A stretch of DNA of 64,000 nucleotides from Metapseudomonas boanensis (GCF_018704125.1 NZ_JAGTIS010000004.1:186001-250000); one strand, 5' to 3'; positions 27,619-36,103 are shown, counted from the stretch's first letter. Numbers and translations: made by a program. Notes: a model not told the origin generated them from the letters alone.

Positions 27619-28836
27619 ATGTCATCCAGTGTTCCAACTACGCTTGAGGCCGCCCCTTACCTAGATGTGGCTGACCCTTCATTTTCAATCCGCTCCCAGG
27701 CTGTAATCGATGCCCGTGAGGAAAGCTGGTTTGCGCGCACGCCCTACGGCATCGCGATTCTGCGATACGACGAAGTCAACGCTCTGATTCGCGATCAGCG
27801 ACTGCGTCAGGGCAGTTACGCCTGGCCGGCGCACAACAAGGCGACCGGAAGCTTTGCGGACTGGTGGCTGAGAATGCTCCTGAGTCGAGAAGGCGCGGAT
27901 CACTCCCGCCTTCGCCGCCTTGCCAATCCGGCCTTCTCCCCGAAGCTGGTCCGCAAGATGACCCCTGAATTCCAGGCAATGGCCAACGAGTTGATCGACA
28001 GCTTCATCGATGTCGGCCATTGTGAGTTTGTCTCCCAGTTTTCCGAACCCTACGCAACTCAGGTGATCTGCTCCCTGCTCGGCCTGCCTCGCAGTGAGTG
28101 GCGCGGGCTGGCAGAGCTCGCCGTCGATATGGGTCTGGCCTTGGGCGTCACGTTCAAGCAGGACGAGGCCAAGATCAACGCTGCGACCGACAAGCTGTTC
28201 GGCTATGCAGCAATGGCCGTCGAGAATCTCAAGAAGAACGGTCTGGGTGATGACTTCCTCAGCATGCTGGTCAAGGCCAACGAGGAAGACAAGGCAGCGC
28301 TGAGTGATCAAGAGCTGTACGACATGATTGTTCTCGCGATCTTTGGCGGGATCGACACCACGCGTAACCAGATCGCATTGGCAATGGACACCTTCATCCA
28401 GCATCCAGAACAGTGGAAGCTTCTGGGGGAACAGCCCGACCTGGCCCGCGCGGCGGTCGAGGAGGTCATGCGAGTTCGCCCGACTGTCACATGGGTAACC
28501 CGGGAAGCGCTCGAGGACTTCAACTTCCAGGGACTGGATATCAACAAAGGCACCACTGTCCACTTGTTCAGCCAAGCCGCTGGCACTGACCCCAAAGCCT
28601 TCGAGAACCCAGAGTTCGACATCACGGCCAAGCGTCAGCCGCACTTCGGCTTCGGCGCAGGCGCTCACCATTGCATCGGCCACTTCATCGCCCGAGGTGA
28701 TATGACCGAAGCTCTTAGCCTGCTTGCCCAGCGACTGAAAAGCCCCTCCTACAACGGTCAAGTGACGTGGCTGCCTGATAGCGGCAACACCGGCGCCACT
28801 GCACTGCCGATCAAGTTCGACCGAGAGGTCCGATGA
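27619..28836 (+). CDS. Cytochrome P450 monooxygenase
   Basis: This is a 405-residue soluble bacterial P450. The I-helix oxygen-activation motif is FGGIDTT at 242-248, the ExxR pair is Glu282/Arg285, and the haem-ligand loop is FGFGAGAHHCIG with Cys352. The C-helix ADHSRLRRLANPAFSP is also present. The next two genes overlap it by ATGA junctions and encode its likely electron donors, a flavoprotein reductase and a flavodoxin. This three-part chain resembles P450cin with cindoxin and cindoxin reductase. I infer hydroxylation or N-dealkylation of a gamma-glutamylated amine because of the downstream ligase; the substrate is not readable from sequence. Confidence 0.9.
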   Translation: MSSSVPTTLEAAPYLDVADPSFSIRSQAVIDAREESWFARTPYGIAILRYDEVNALIRDQRLRQGSYAWPAHNKATGSFADWWLRMLLSREGADHSRLRRLANPAFSPKLVRKMTPEFQAMANELIDSFIDVGHCEFVSQFSEPYATQVICSLLGLPRSEWRGLAELAVDMGLALGVTFKQDEAKINAATDKLFGYAAMAVENLKKNGLGDDFLSMLVKANEEDKAALSDQELYDMIVLAIFGGIDTTRNQIALAMDTFIQHPEQWKLLGEQPDLARAAVEEVMRVRPTVTWVTREALEDFNFQGLDINKGTTVHLFSQAAGTDPKAFENPEFDITAKRQPHFGFGAGAHHCIGHFIARGDMTEALSLLAQRLKSPSYNGQVTWLPDSGNTGATALPIKFDREVR

Positions 28837-30131
28837 TGGCGACTCCAACTGTGGCGATTGTGGGCACTGGCCCGTCGGGTTGCTACGTCGCGCAGGCGCT
28901 CAGAAAGGAGTGGCCTGAAGCAGAGGTCGTAATGATTGACCGACTTCCCGTGCCATACGGATTGGTGCGCTATGGAGTGGCCCCAGACCATCCGGGAACC
29001 AAGGCAGTGACGCGGCAGTTCGAAAGGTTGTTCGAACGGGAAAACATCCGATTCATCGGCAATCTCGAGATCGGAAAGGATCTTGCGCTGGATGAGTTGC
29101 GCCAGGCGTATGACATTGTCGTTCTTGCAACGGGGCTCTATGGAGACCGCAGACTCGGCATTCCGGGCGACGACCTCACGCATGTTTACGGTGCAGGTCA
29201 AATCACCCGACTGCTCAATGACCACCCTGACGAGGTCGACTTCGCTCCCCGGCTTGGCAAGCACACCGTCATTGTGGGGAACGGCAACGTCGCCATCGAC
29301 CTGCTGCGTCTGATCGCCAAAACGCATGACGAGTTCGATGGGTCGGATATCTCGGACGAGTCCCTGTCACACCTGCTGGCCGACCCAGTCGAGACCATCG
29401 ACATTGTCGGGCGCTCGCCCGCTGCACTGGCGAAGTTCGATACGGTGATGATCAAAGAACTGGCCAAGCTGAGCAATGTGCGGTTCAAGATCGGCCCGGA
29501 CTCGTCGCTGACATCCGCCTCCAATCCGCTGGAGCACGCAAAAATCGAATCGCTTCTGGCTTTGCAAGGAATCCAAAGCGTTGCTGCAGGCCATAGGAAA
29601 ATGGTGACCTTCCACTTCGGGTGGGCTCCCGAGGAGGTTCACGGCACGGATGAAGTCCAGTCGATTACCTTCGTTTGCGCTGACGGTACCGGGAAGCGCA
29701 TTCAACTCAAAGCGGACAGCGTTATCACCGCCATTGGGTTCGAAGAGCGGAAAGGGACTGATCTGAGCAGGGATGCACTTACCAGCGCGGCATCACATAT
29801 CGAAGCCGGCTATATGGACGCTGGTCTTTATTGTGCCGGCTGGTTCAGAAGAGGCCCGCGCGGAACAATACCTGAAAATCGAGCAGACTCTAAGCGTGTC
29901 GCGGACTCGATAGTTCAGGCAATTAGCGCCGGCACCCTCTCGATTGGCAAACCAGGATTTTCCGCAATCCCAACTGGAATAAAGGATCTCTTGGTTAGCT
30001 ACGACGACTGGAAGCGTATCGATGCCAAAGAACTGCAAAGTGCTCCTGACGGAAGAGTTCGGCGAAAAACAAGAAGCAAACTTGAAATGTTGAGCATCGC
30101 TCAAGAGAACCCCCTGGGAGTCACCCAATGA
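28833..30131 (+). CDS. FAD/NADP ferredoxin (adrenodoxin)-type reductase
   Basis: This 432-residue flavoprotein has an N-terminal FAD motif VAIVGTGPSGCYVAQALRKE, then LPVPYGLVRYGVAPDHPGTK and an NADP-binding site VIVGNGNVAIDLLRL. The order is that of adrenodoxin reductase/FprA and of cindoxin reductase. It would pass electrons from NADPH to the flavodoxin encoded next. The ATG overlaps the P450 stop (ATGA), and its own stop overlaps the flavodoxin start the same way. Codon use is visibly more AT-rich than in the hut genes. Confidence 0.88.
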   Translation: MMATPTVAIVGTGPSGCYVAQALRKEWPEAEVVMIDRLPVPYGLVRYGVAPDHPGTKAVTRQFERLFERENIRFIGNLEIGKDLALDELRQAYDIVVLATGLYGDRRLGIPGDDLTHVYGAGQITRLLNDHPDEVDFAPRLGKHTVIVGNGNVAIDLLRLIAKTHDEFDGSDISDESLSHLLADPVETIDIVGRSPAALAKFDTVMIKELAKLSNVRFKIGPDSSLTSASNPLEHAKIESLLALQGIQSVAAGHRKMVTFHFGWAPEEVHGTDEVQSITFVCADGTGKRIQLKADSVITAIGFEERKGTDLSRDALTSAASHIEAGYMDAGLYCAGWFRRGPRGTIPENRADSKRVADSIVQAISAGTLSIGKPGFSAIPTGIKDLLVSYDDWKRIDAKELQSAPDGRVRRKTRSKLEMLSIAQENPLGVTQ

Positions 30132-30568
30132 AAATACAAGTACTTTTCGGCACCGAAACTGGCAACGCAGAAATGGTTTCCGATGACATCGTAGATGCTC
30201 TCGCTCATGAAATTGACATTTCTGCTGCAGACATGTCCAAGTTCCAGATCAGCGAACTGTCCCCTGAGAACTTCTACATTATCGTCTGCTCCACCTACGG
30301 CGACGGAGAGCTCCCGAACTCAGCGCAGCCTTTCTTCTCGGCCCTGGGAGCTCAAAAGCCCGACCTCACAGGTCTGCGCTTTGCCGTCTTTGGCTTGGGT
30401 GACAGCTTCTACGCTACCTACAACCGGGGCAGCGAAATCATCTCCGAGCAGCTTGTAGAACTGGGTGCGAATCAGATTGGGGAGCGTGGCCTTCATGATG
30501 CATCCAGTGGCGAACTGCCAGGCGATATCGCCATGCAGTGGGCGAAGGAAATCCTCTCGGAAATCTAA
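30128..30568 (+). CDS. Flavodoxin (P450 redox partner)
   Basis: This 146-residue single-domain FMN protein has a phosphate loop GTETGNAEM near 8-16, an isoalloxazine loop CSTYGDGELP near 55-64 and FGLGDSFYATYNRG near 87-100. It is of the MioC/cindoxin size, without a reductase domain. It is translationally coupled to the reductase. Flavodoxins rarely serve as dedicated bacterial P450 donors, since most use ferredoxins, so this operon is a P450-reductase-flavodoxin set. Confidence 0.88.
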   Translation: MKIQVLFGTETGNAEMVSDDIVDALAHEIDISAADMSKFQISELSPENFYIIVCSTYGDGELPNSAQPFFSALGAQKPDLTGLRFAVFGLGDSFYATYNRGSEIISEQLVELGANQIGERGLHDASSGELPGDIAMQWAKEILSEI

Positions 30569-30582
30569 AACTCATCAAGTTA

Positions 30583-30613
30583 AGTGCCGCCTTGGATTCC
30601 AATCTCAGGCGGC
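30583..30613 (+). terminator. Weak hairpin after the flavodoxin gene
   Basis: TGCCGCC and GGCGGCA form a 7-bp stem with a loop of about 16 nt, followed by TATTAATTT. It could weakly terminate the P450 operon or only reduce read-through into the amidotransferase gene. Confidence 0.4.
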
Positions 30614-30716
30614 ATATTAATTTCTGAATCAACAGTCGGCGTCTGACCTCCCCTTGCCAAAGCTGCAATAAAGCCAAACAGCCGACAACCGATCAGAACT
30701 TCGCAGAAGGTAGAAC

Positions 30717-31448
30717 ATGAAACCTGAACCGCTCAAGATCTGCATCCTTGAAAATGGGCTGACGCCCGCCGACCTGATTGATGAGTTTGGATCTTATCCT
30801 GCAATGATTGAACGCTGGATTTCTCCGTTCTTGCCAGGAGCGGCCTTCACCTACATTTCCCCGGTGCGGGGAGAAGCACTCCCCAACCTTGAAGCGTTCG
30901 ACGGCTACATCCTTTCAGGCTCCCGCTACAGCACTTACGAAAAAGCTCCGTGGATGTTGAGCCTTATTGACTTCCTGCAAGCGCTCAAGGAGAAACGAAT
31001 CGCTGTATTTGGTATCTGCTTTGGCCATCAAATCATGGCTGATGCGTACGGTGGCCAGACGACAAAAGCCAAGAACGGCTGGGGTGTTGGGGCACAAGTC
31101 TATGAGTATGTGAACGGTGCGTCCCCTAAGGCAGCAGCCTCTTTCATTTTCCACCAGGACCAGGTCACAACCCTGCCTCCCGGTGCGTCGTGCATTGGAG
31201 GATCCTCCCACTGCACGAATGGAGTTCTCGCCTACGACTTCCCAGCCATCTCGGTTCAGTTCCATCCGGAGTTCACTACCGCGTACATTCAGGCCCTGGC
31301 AACCAAGTTCCGAGGCACATTGCTTCCGGAAGAAATCTCCAACAAGGCGCTGGATAGCATTGAGAGCCTGGAAGTCGATAACAGCCAAATCGCACACTGG
31401 GCTGCATCGTTCTTCAGGAAACATGCGTATAGCATCCCCGTCTCTTGA
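30717..31448 (+). CDS. Class I glutamine amidotransferase, candidate gamma-glutamyl hydrolase (copy 2)
   Basis: The 243-residue product has a catalytic triad: Cys101 in FGICFGHQIMADAYGG, and His183 and Glu185 in SVQFHPEF. No synthetase domain is attached and none is encoded nearby, so hydrolysis of a gamma-glutamyl amide is more likely than ammonia transfer. In the Ipu pathway a hydrolase (IpuF) releases L-alaninol from its glutamyl form, and PuuD does the same for polyamines. It lies 148 bp behind the flavodoxin gene without a copy of the operator, so it is probably transcribed from the P450 promoter. Confidence 0.75.
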   Translation: MKPEPLKICILENGLTPADLIDEFGSYPAMIERWISPFLPGAAFTYISPVRGEALPNLEAFDGYILSGSRYSTYEKAPWMLSLIDFLQALKEKRIAVFGICFGHQIMADAYGGQTTKAKNGWGVGAQVYEYVNGASPKAAASFIFHQDQVTTLPPGASCIGGSSHCTNGVLAYDFPAISVQFHPEFTTAYIQALATKFRGTLLPEEISNKALDSIESLEVDNSQIAHWAASFFRKHAYSIPVS

Positions 31449-31757
31449 TCCCCACTCCCTGAATCATTAAGCCTCCGCACCTTGCGGGGGCCCATCCCCG
31501 CCCACCTCCAACTGCCATTCCACCAGGCGGAATGGCCGCGCTCTGCCCCAACGCAGGACGCCAACCCAGCGATCTCAGCAGCCCCAACAGGGACCCCACC
31601 CATCGGGTTCCAGAAAAAAATCTGTTGAAAGATATAAAACCATATCTTAAATTTAATTTGTCCCTGCCAGGTGCTCACGGCAAGCCGTTAGAGCAGGGAG
31701 TAACAAGAATTAAGCAGCTGCAGAGCCTTGCGAATGCTGCGCCAGAGGAGAACTCGA
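31449..31757. promoter_or_regulatory. Regulatory spacer before the GS-like gene
   Basis: This 309-bp region contains a small GC hairpin (about 31475-31494) just after the amidotransferase stop, then the operator-bearing promoter at 31625-31653. No coding sequence is supported here. Confidence 0.6.
31625..31653 (+). promoter_or_regulatory. GS-like operon promoter with embedded operator
   Basis: TTGAAA (31625-31630), 17 bp, TAAATT (31648-31653). The spacer is the best copy of the island operator, AAGATAT-AAAACC-ATATCTT (31629-31648), with perfect 7-bp arms. Over 30 bp it matches the P450 promoter at 28 positions. Confidence 0.75.
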
Positions 31758-33131
31758 ATGACAGCGTTAGACCTTCACAGAGAACACAACACCAGCTCCA
31801 GCACTGCACAGGAGCTTTCCGCCCGAATTCGTGAAGCGGGTGTGGAGTACCTCTACTACCAGGTGGTCACCCTTTCCGGTCGCGTCATCGCCAAGGTTGT
31901 CCCGGCAAAGCACCTGCTCCGCAACCTGGAAAAAGGCGTTCAGTTTCACCGCACCGCCATCTCTGATCTGCAAACAACGCGCGCTGGCGAACTCCTGGGC
32001 GGCGGAGCCCAGGCTGCAGAATTCACTGCGATGCCGGATATCGACAGCTTCCACGTCCTGCCGTGGGATCGTTCCATCGGCTCATTCTTCTGCCGCCTGT
32101 ATGAGCCGGATCACCGCCTGGAAAATGGCGGTGATCCGTTGGCAACCGACGCTCGTGGCCACCTGATTCGTACCCACAAAACGTTCATCGAAGAAACTGG
32201 CATGCGCCTGAAGTCGGGCTGCGAGCCCGAGATGACGTGGTTCGGCGAGAAGCTGGAAGTACAAGTCCGTCCTGGCGCCAGCCCTGCCTACCATCTGGGC
32301 AACCTGGAGCTGATGCGCCCGATCTACAAGCGCGTCATGGAGTACGCGAACGCAATGGGCCTCGACATGATCGAGGGCGATTACGAAGACCCGGGCCAGC
32401 TCGAGCTGAACTGGATGTTCGACTCCTGCGAGCTGACCGCTGATCGCCTGATGACTTATCGCCTGATCTGCCGCCAGGTAGCTCGCGAGTTCGGCGTCAC
32501 AGCCAGCTTCATGCCGAAGCCGAGCACCGGCAGCATGGGCAACGGCTGCCACCACAACGTCAGCCTGTGGAAAGGCGACCGCAATGCCCTGGCCGAACCA
32601 GGCCGCCGTGAATTGCACCTGACCGATATAGGTTTGCACGCACTCGGCGGCATGCTTGCGCATGCTCCAGGTTCGATGATGATCATGGCGTCGACCGTAA
32701 ACTCCTACAAACGCTTCTGGGACACCGGGCAGTTCGCTCCGACCCGCCTCAACTGGGGTATGGACAACAAGACCTGCACTGTCCGCCTCTCCGCGAACGG
32801 GCGCCTGGAATACAAACTCCCCGACGCCAGCGTGAACCCGTACCTGTCTCACTCCCTGTTGCTGGCCGCCATGCTCGATGGCCTGCGTAACAAGATCGAC
32901 CCGGGCCCGTCCGAGAACAAGGACAGCTATGCGCAAGGTGGTAACTCGGCGCGCCTGCCGCTGACCCTTGGCGAAGCCGTCCAGGCTTTCGACGCCGACG
33001 AAGTCATCCGTGCTGCGCTGCCGCCGGAGATGACGTCGCTCTATCGCGACCTGAAGGCTGACGAGTGGGCCCGCTCCTGCGGCGTGGTCACTGATTGGGA
33101 ACGCAAAATGTACCTGGATTACCTGCCATGA
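31758..33131 (+). CDS. Glutamine-synthetase-like gamma-glutamylamide synthetase
   Basis: This 457-residue member of the GS superfamily probably joins an amine to the gamma-carboxyl of glutamate with ATP. GS-type metal and substrate residues are visible: Glu156/Glu158 in GCEPEMTWF, EGDYEDPGQLELN at 206-218, and FMPKP followed by a GNGCHHNVSLW loop with His265/266. Arg-rich ATP sites follow. The adenylylation-site C-terminus of GlnA is absent and neighbours are catabolic, so it is not the housekeeping enzyme. ATG 31758 has AGGAGA 8 nt upstream. Its stop overlaps the next gene (ATGA). IpuC and PuuA are the known analogues. Confidence 0.85.
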   Translation: MTALDLHREHNTSSSTAQELSARIREAGVEYLYYQVVTLSGRVIAKVVPAKHLLRNLEKGVQFHRTAISDLQTTRAGELLGGGAQAAEFTAMPDIDSFHVLPWDRSIGSFFCRLYEPDHRLENGGDPLATDARGHLIRTHKTFIEETGMRLKSGCEPEMTWFGEKLEVQVRPGASPAYHLGNLELMRPIYKRVMEYANAMGLDMIEGDYEDPGQLELNWMFDSCELTADRLMTYRLICRQVAREFGVTASFMPKPSTGSMGNGCHHNVSLWKGDRNALAEPGRRELHLTDIGLHALGGMLAHAPGSMMIMASTVNSYKRFWDTGQFAPTRLNWGMDNKTCTVRLSANGRLEYKLPDASVNPYLSHSLLLAAMLDGLRNKIDPGPSENKDSYAQGGNSARLPLTLGEAVQAFDADEVIRAALPPEMTSLYRDLKADEWARSCGVVTDWERKMYLDYLP

Positions 33132-33850
33132 ACCTGATCAACCAAGAAGCACTGCAGGAATTCCGGATCATCTGCGCCGACCTGCCTGCTCCACCCCTGT
33201 TCTGGAAGGATGGCGAGGGCTACCGGCATGGGTACGAGTCAGATCTCGGTCGCCTTCTGGCAAACACGCTGGGGCGCTCCTGCAAGTTCGCCTATCAGAA
33301 CTGGGCTGACTTCTACCCTGCACTGCAGGCCGACCAAGGTGAAATGATTCTGTGTGGCCAGGGCATATCCGACTACCGGAAGACGCTCGCGGACTTCACC
33401 GAGCCCTATGCGGTCTTTGACGAGGCCGTGATGGTGCTGCGTGGCAGCCCGGTACGAAGCCCTGCTGATCTTGTCGGCAAAAAGGTTGGAGCCATCGCCA
33501 ATAGCCTGAACATGGCACTGGCCGAAACCTTTACCGGCTGCATTTGCGTGCCGTTTGGCGGCGACAGCGATGACGTCCTGGGTGACATGGTTCAAGCCCT
33601 GCGCGAAGGCAAAATCGACGCGTTTGTCGACGATGACGTCGCGCTGGTACCTCTGGCTGAAGAAGCAGACCTGGGCATTGGTTTTAGCGTGCCGACCCAG
33701 AACAAGTGGGGTATTGCCGTGAAGAAGGGGAACGGGCAGTTGCTCGCAAGGGTCAACGACGCCCTGGCGACAGTGAAAGCCAACGGGCAGTTGGAACAGA
33801 TCTGGCGCAAGTGGATGCCTTCCCTTAGCTACCCGTTCGGGAACAACTGA
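33128..33850 (+). CDS. Solute-binding-protein family 3-like protein without signal peptide
   Basis: The 240-residue protein has the fold pattern of periplasmic amino-acid-binding proteins: YRHGYESDLGRLLANTLG, DFTEPYAVFDEAVMVLRGS, DLVGKKVGAIANSLNMALAE and KIDAFVDDDVALVPLAEE, ending INDAL-type helix ARVNDALATVKANGQLEQIW. Its ATG overlaps the GS-like stop, and the N-terminus (MNLINQEALQEFRIICADL) has no signal peptide or membrane helix. No ABC permease or ATPase gene lies nearby. It may therefore be a cytoplasmic ligand-binding partner of the ligase or a sensor; that is inference. Confidence 0.7.
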   Translation: MNLINQEALQEFRIICADLPAPPLFWKDGEGYRHGYESDLGRLLANTLGRSCKFAYQNWADFYPALQADQGEMILCGQGISDYRKTLADFTEPYAVFDEAVMVLRGSPVRSPADLVGKKVGAIANSLNMALAETFTGCICVPFGGDSDDVLGDMVQALREGKIDAFVDDDVALVPLAEEADLGIGFSVPTQNKWGIAVKKGNGQLLARVNDALATVKANGQLEQIWRKWMPSLSYPFGNN

Positions 33851-33882
33851 CCGCAGCCCTCACCCTGCGCTCAGATGGTCAA

Positions 33883-33909
33883 AGCTCGCTTTGATCAGGC
33901 GGGCTTTTT
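33883..33909 (+). terminator. Intrinsic terminator 1 after the GS-like operon
   Basis: AGCTCGC pairs with GCGGGCT (one G-T pair) and is followed by TTTTT. It lies 33 bp past the binding-protein stop. Confidence 0.7.
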
Positions 33910-33911
33910 GA

Positions 33912-33941
33912 GGCCGTTCCCGCAAGGGGCCGGCCTTTTTT
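33912..33941 (+). terminator. Intrinsic terminator 2, tandem
   Basis: GGCCG and CGGCC flank a C-rich loop and are followed by six T. It directly follows terminator 1, so the operon end is well insulated from the GntR gene. Confidence 0.6.
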
Positions 33942-34055
33942 CTTGCAAGTACAATCAAAACATCTGGAAAGAGGTTATAAGGGCGTGAGAGACGGCAAGT
34001 CTGATAAATTCCAACACGCTTCAGGCATACAGAGAACGAGGATTGGCGCGGGGGA

Positions 34056-34853
34056 ATGGTCACCTGGTCACAGGTGAAAGCACTTCAGGCCAACAGAACA
34101 GGTATGAACGAAACTACGAGTGCACGTACAGCCTCTTTCATGCGGCTGCGTCAGGAAGGGCGAACCGAAGAGGTGGTACGCCGACTGATCGAGGTCATCG
34201 ACCTTGGACTTTTCGCAGAGGGAGAGCAGCTACCCAGCGAGAACGAGTTGGCGATGCAATTTGGCGTCGCGACCGTAACGCTCAGGGAAGCATTGGCATA
34301 CCTTCGGGAACGAGGCGTGATTGAAACCCGCCGGGGACGTAACGGCGGAAGCTTCGTCTGCCCTCCTGTCGAGATATCGGAAGACCTTCTGTTCTCTCGA
34401 TTGAGTGAGATGAGCGCATTGGAACTGCGAGATCTTTGCGACGAGCACGTCGCTATCTCCGGTGCAGCTGCACGTCTTGCAGCAAGACGTTCATCAACGG
34501 AACACCACGCTCGCTTCGAGCACTACATCAAGGCACTAGGGGAAGCGACGACAAGACTGGAAAGGCGTCGCGCCGATGCGCGATTCCACATCGAAATCGC
34601 CGTAGCCGCCCAATCCGTGAGACTTACTCACGCAGAGATGAGCTTGCAAGCCGAGATTGGTGAGCTGCTATGGATTCCTGTCGAAGGCGCACAACGGCCC
34701 GAGGCCGTGCAGTACGAACATCGCGCGATAGCTGACGCGATCATTGCAGGTGATTCGAACCTGGCGGGAGCACTGGCCGAAGCTCACGTGACCCGTGGGA
34801 TCAAACGTTTAATAGATCTGAGACTAAATCTTTTAGCGCAAGAAGAGGAGTGA
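34056..34853 (+). CDS. GntR (FadR-type) transcriptional regulator
   Basis: The 265-residue frame has a GntR winged HTH (GLFAEGEQLPSENELAMQFG, VATVTLREALAYLRERGVIE) and an all-helical FCD effector domain with DEHVAISGAAARLAA, ADARFHIEIAVAAQS and HRAIADAIIAGD. It is the only DNA-binding protein in the island and thus the best candidate for the shared AAGATAT-N6-ATATCTT operator. The start is uncertain: ATG 34104 is also possible, and neither has a strong ribosome site. It has no copy of the operator upstream, so autoregulation is not evident. Confidence 0.85.
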   Translation: MVTWSQVKALQANRTGMNETTSARTASFMRLRQEGRTEEVVRRLIEVIDLGLFAEGEQLPSENELAMQFGVATVTLREALAYLRERGVIETRRGRNGGSFVCPPVEISEDLLFSRLSEMSALELRDLCDEHVAISGAAARLAARRSSTEHHARFEHYIKALGEATTRLERRRADARFHIEIAVAAQSVRLTHAEMSLQAEIGELLWIPVEGAQRPEAVQYEHRAIADAIIAGDSNLAGALAEAHVTRGIKRLIDLRLNLLAQEEE

Positions 34854-34961
34854 CTGGCACGTCACTTGCTCCCCGTTTCTTGAGCAAATCTGATCACGGT
34901 TTGTGTGTGAAACGTACCCACAATAACTAATATTCAACGACACGCAGCGGGACGCTAAGCC

Positions 34962-35720
34962 ATGCCAGAAGATATTCTCCGAGACGAGCTTGATGAATGT
35001 GCAACACGCATCAACGCCTCGATCGGTAACGTATTTAGCCAACTGACCGCGCTCGCGGATGAGGTTGTCGACATCTGGCGGCGACTCAGCGCGGAAGGGA
35101 GGAAGCCTACCTCCAAGGATCTGGCCACGCTGAAGCCCAAGATCGACGCCCACCTCCAGGCCGAAAGAACCTCTGTTCATGGCACGGGGGTTGTGATCGA
35201 GCCGGGAGAACTGGCCGATCAAGAGATGTATCTGGAGTGGTGGCGAGTGGGGGCGTCGGGCAAAGTCGTTCCCATGACCCTCAACTTCAACCGTCGAAGC
35301 GAAAGCTATTACAACTATCAAAGCATGCCTTGGTTCGCCCGGCCGAGAGACACAGGGCACAATATTGTCGTTGGCCCCTATGTCGATCTGTACGGCGCCG
35401 ACATGTATATCCTGACCTTCTCCATGCCTATCTATGTCGACGGCCGCTTTGTCGGCATTGCTGGAGCGGATATAGCCCTGCACCGGTTCGAGCGCGTTCT
35501 GCTCTCAAGCCTGATGAAGATGGAGCACGAAGCCCTGATCGTGACGGAAGAAGGGCGAGTCGTTGCAGCCAACACCGCCAACTGGACGGTCGGGGAAATG
35601 GCACATCATGCGTTCAACCGCGCAGAAGCGGACTGCAAGATAATCGAGCTCGGCGAAGCTGCGGCTCACTGGTCACTCATCCAGCGGCCCAATCGACGGA
35701 ACATGACAGGGGCAGCATAA
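34962..35720 (+). CDS. Soluble cache (PDC sensor)-domain protein
   Basis: The 252-residue protein has an N-terminal helix (DECATRINASIGNVFSQLTALADEV) followed by a cache/PDC fold: YYNYQSMPWFARPRDTG, GPYVDLYGADMYILTFSMPI, YVDGRFVGIAGADIALHRFE. Cache domains usually sit outside the membrane in chemoreceptors and kinases. Here there is no membrane segment, signal peptide or output domain. Together with the signal-less binding protein it suggests cytoplasmic small-molecule sensing in this island. It lies 108 bp behind the GntR gene in the same direction. Confidence 0.7.
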   Translation: MPEDILRDELDECATRINASIGNVFSQLTALADEVVDIWRRLSAEGRKPTSKDLATLKPKIDAHLQAERTSVHGTGVVIEPGELADQEMYLEWWRVGASGKVVPMTLNFNRRSESYYNYQSMPWFARPRDTGHNIVVGPYVDLYGADMYILTFSMPIYVDGRFVGIAGADIALHRFERVLLSSLMKMEHEALIVTEEGRVVAANTANWTVGEMAHHAFNRAEADCKIIELGEAAAHWSLIQRPNRRNMTGAA

Positions 35721-36103
35721 ATCACTTTGGCTAGCTTGCGTCCGATGAGGGGCGAGGCTGCGATATAAGCACTTCGCCACGAAGCTTCGGCAGGCTATTG
35801 AACCGACTCTAACGATACCCATGCCGCTTTGAGCCCCCCCACTGATCCCTGGATAGTCTCTCCAGCAAATACAGCCCAGCTCTTTGCCTGGAACATCCAG
35901 ATTCGGCAACAGCGCTATTGCCCTGATGATCTTGGGCAAGACTAGGAGTGAATTGCGTTGCCTTAGCATTTTGCACCGCATGTTTTGCCTCGAGCCTCGG
36001 CCTGTCGGTGCTGCCACGATCAAACTGCACAATGAAATATGCCCTTGAGGACAAGGGCATATCGGCATCCAAGAATAAGTGGAAGCAGGATCAGGCTTGG
36101 CGA
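35721..36103. other. Spacer between convergent genes
   Basis: This 383-bp region between the cache gene and the permease gene (which read towards each other) holds one clear element, the hairpin at 36037-36062. No open frame with family features is present. Confidence 0.5.
36037..36062 (-). terminator. Terminator-like hairpin after the permease gene
   Basis: ATATGCCCTTG and CAAGGGCATAT form a perfect 11-bp stem with a 4-nt loop, followed on the minus strand by TTTCATT. It lies 42 bp past the permease stop. Confidence 0.65.
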
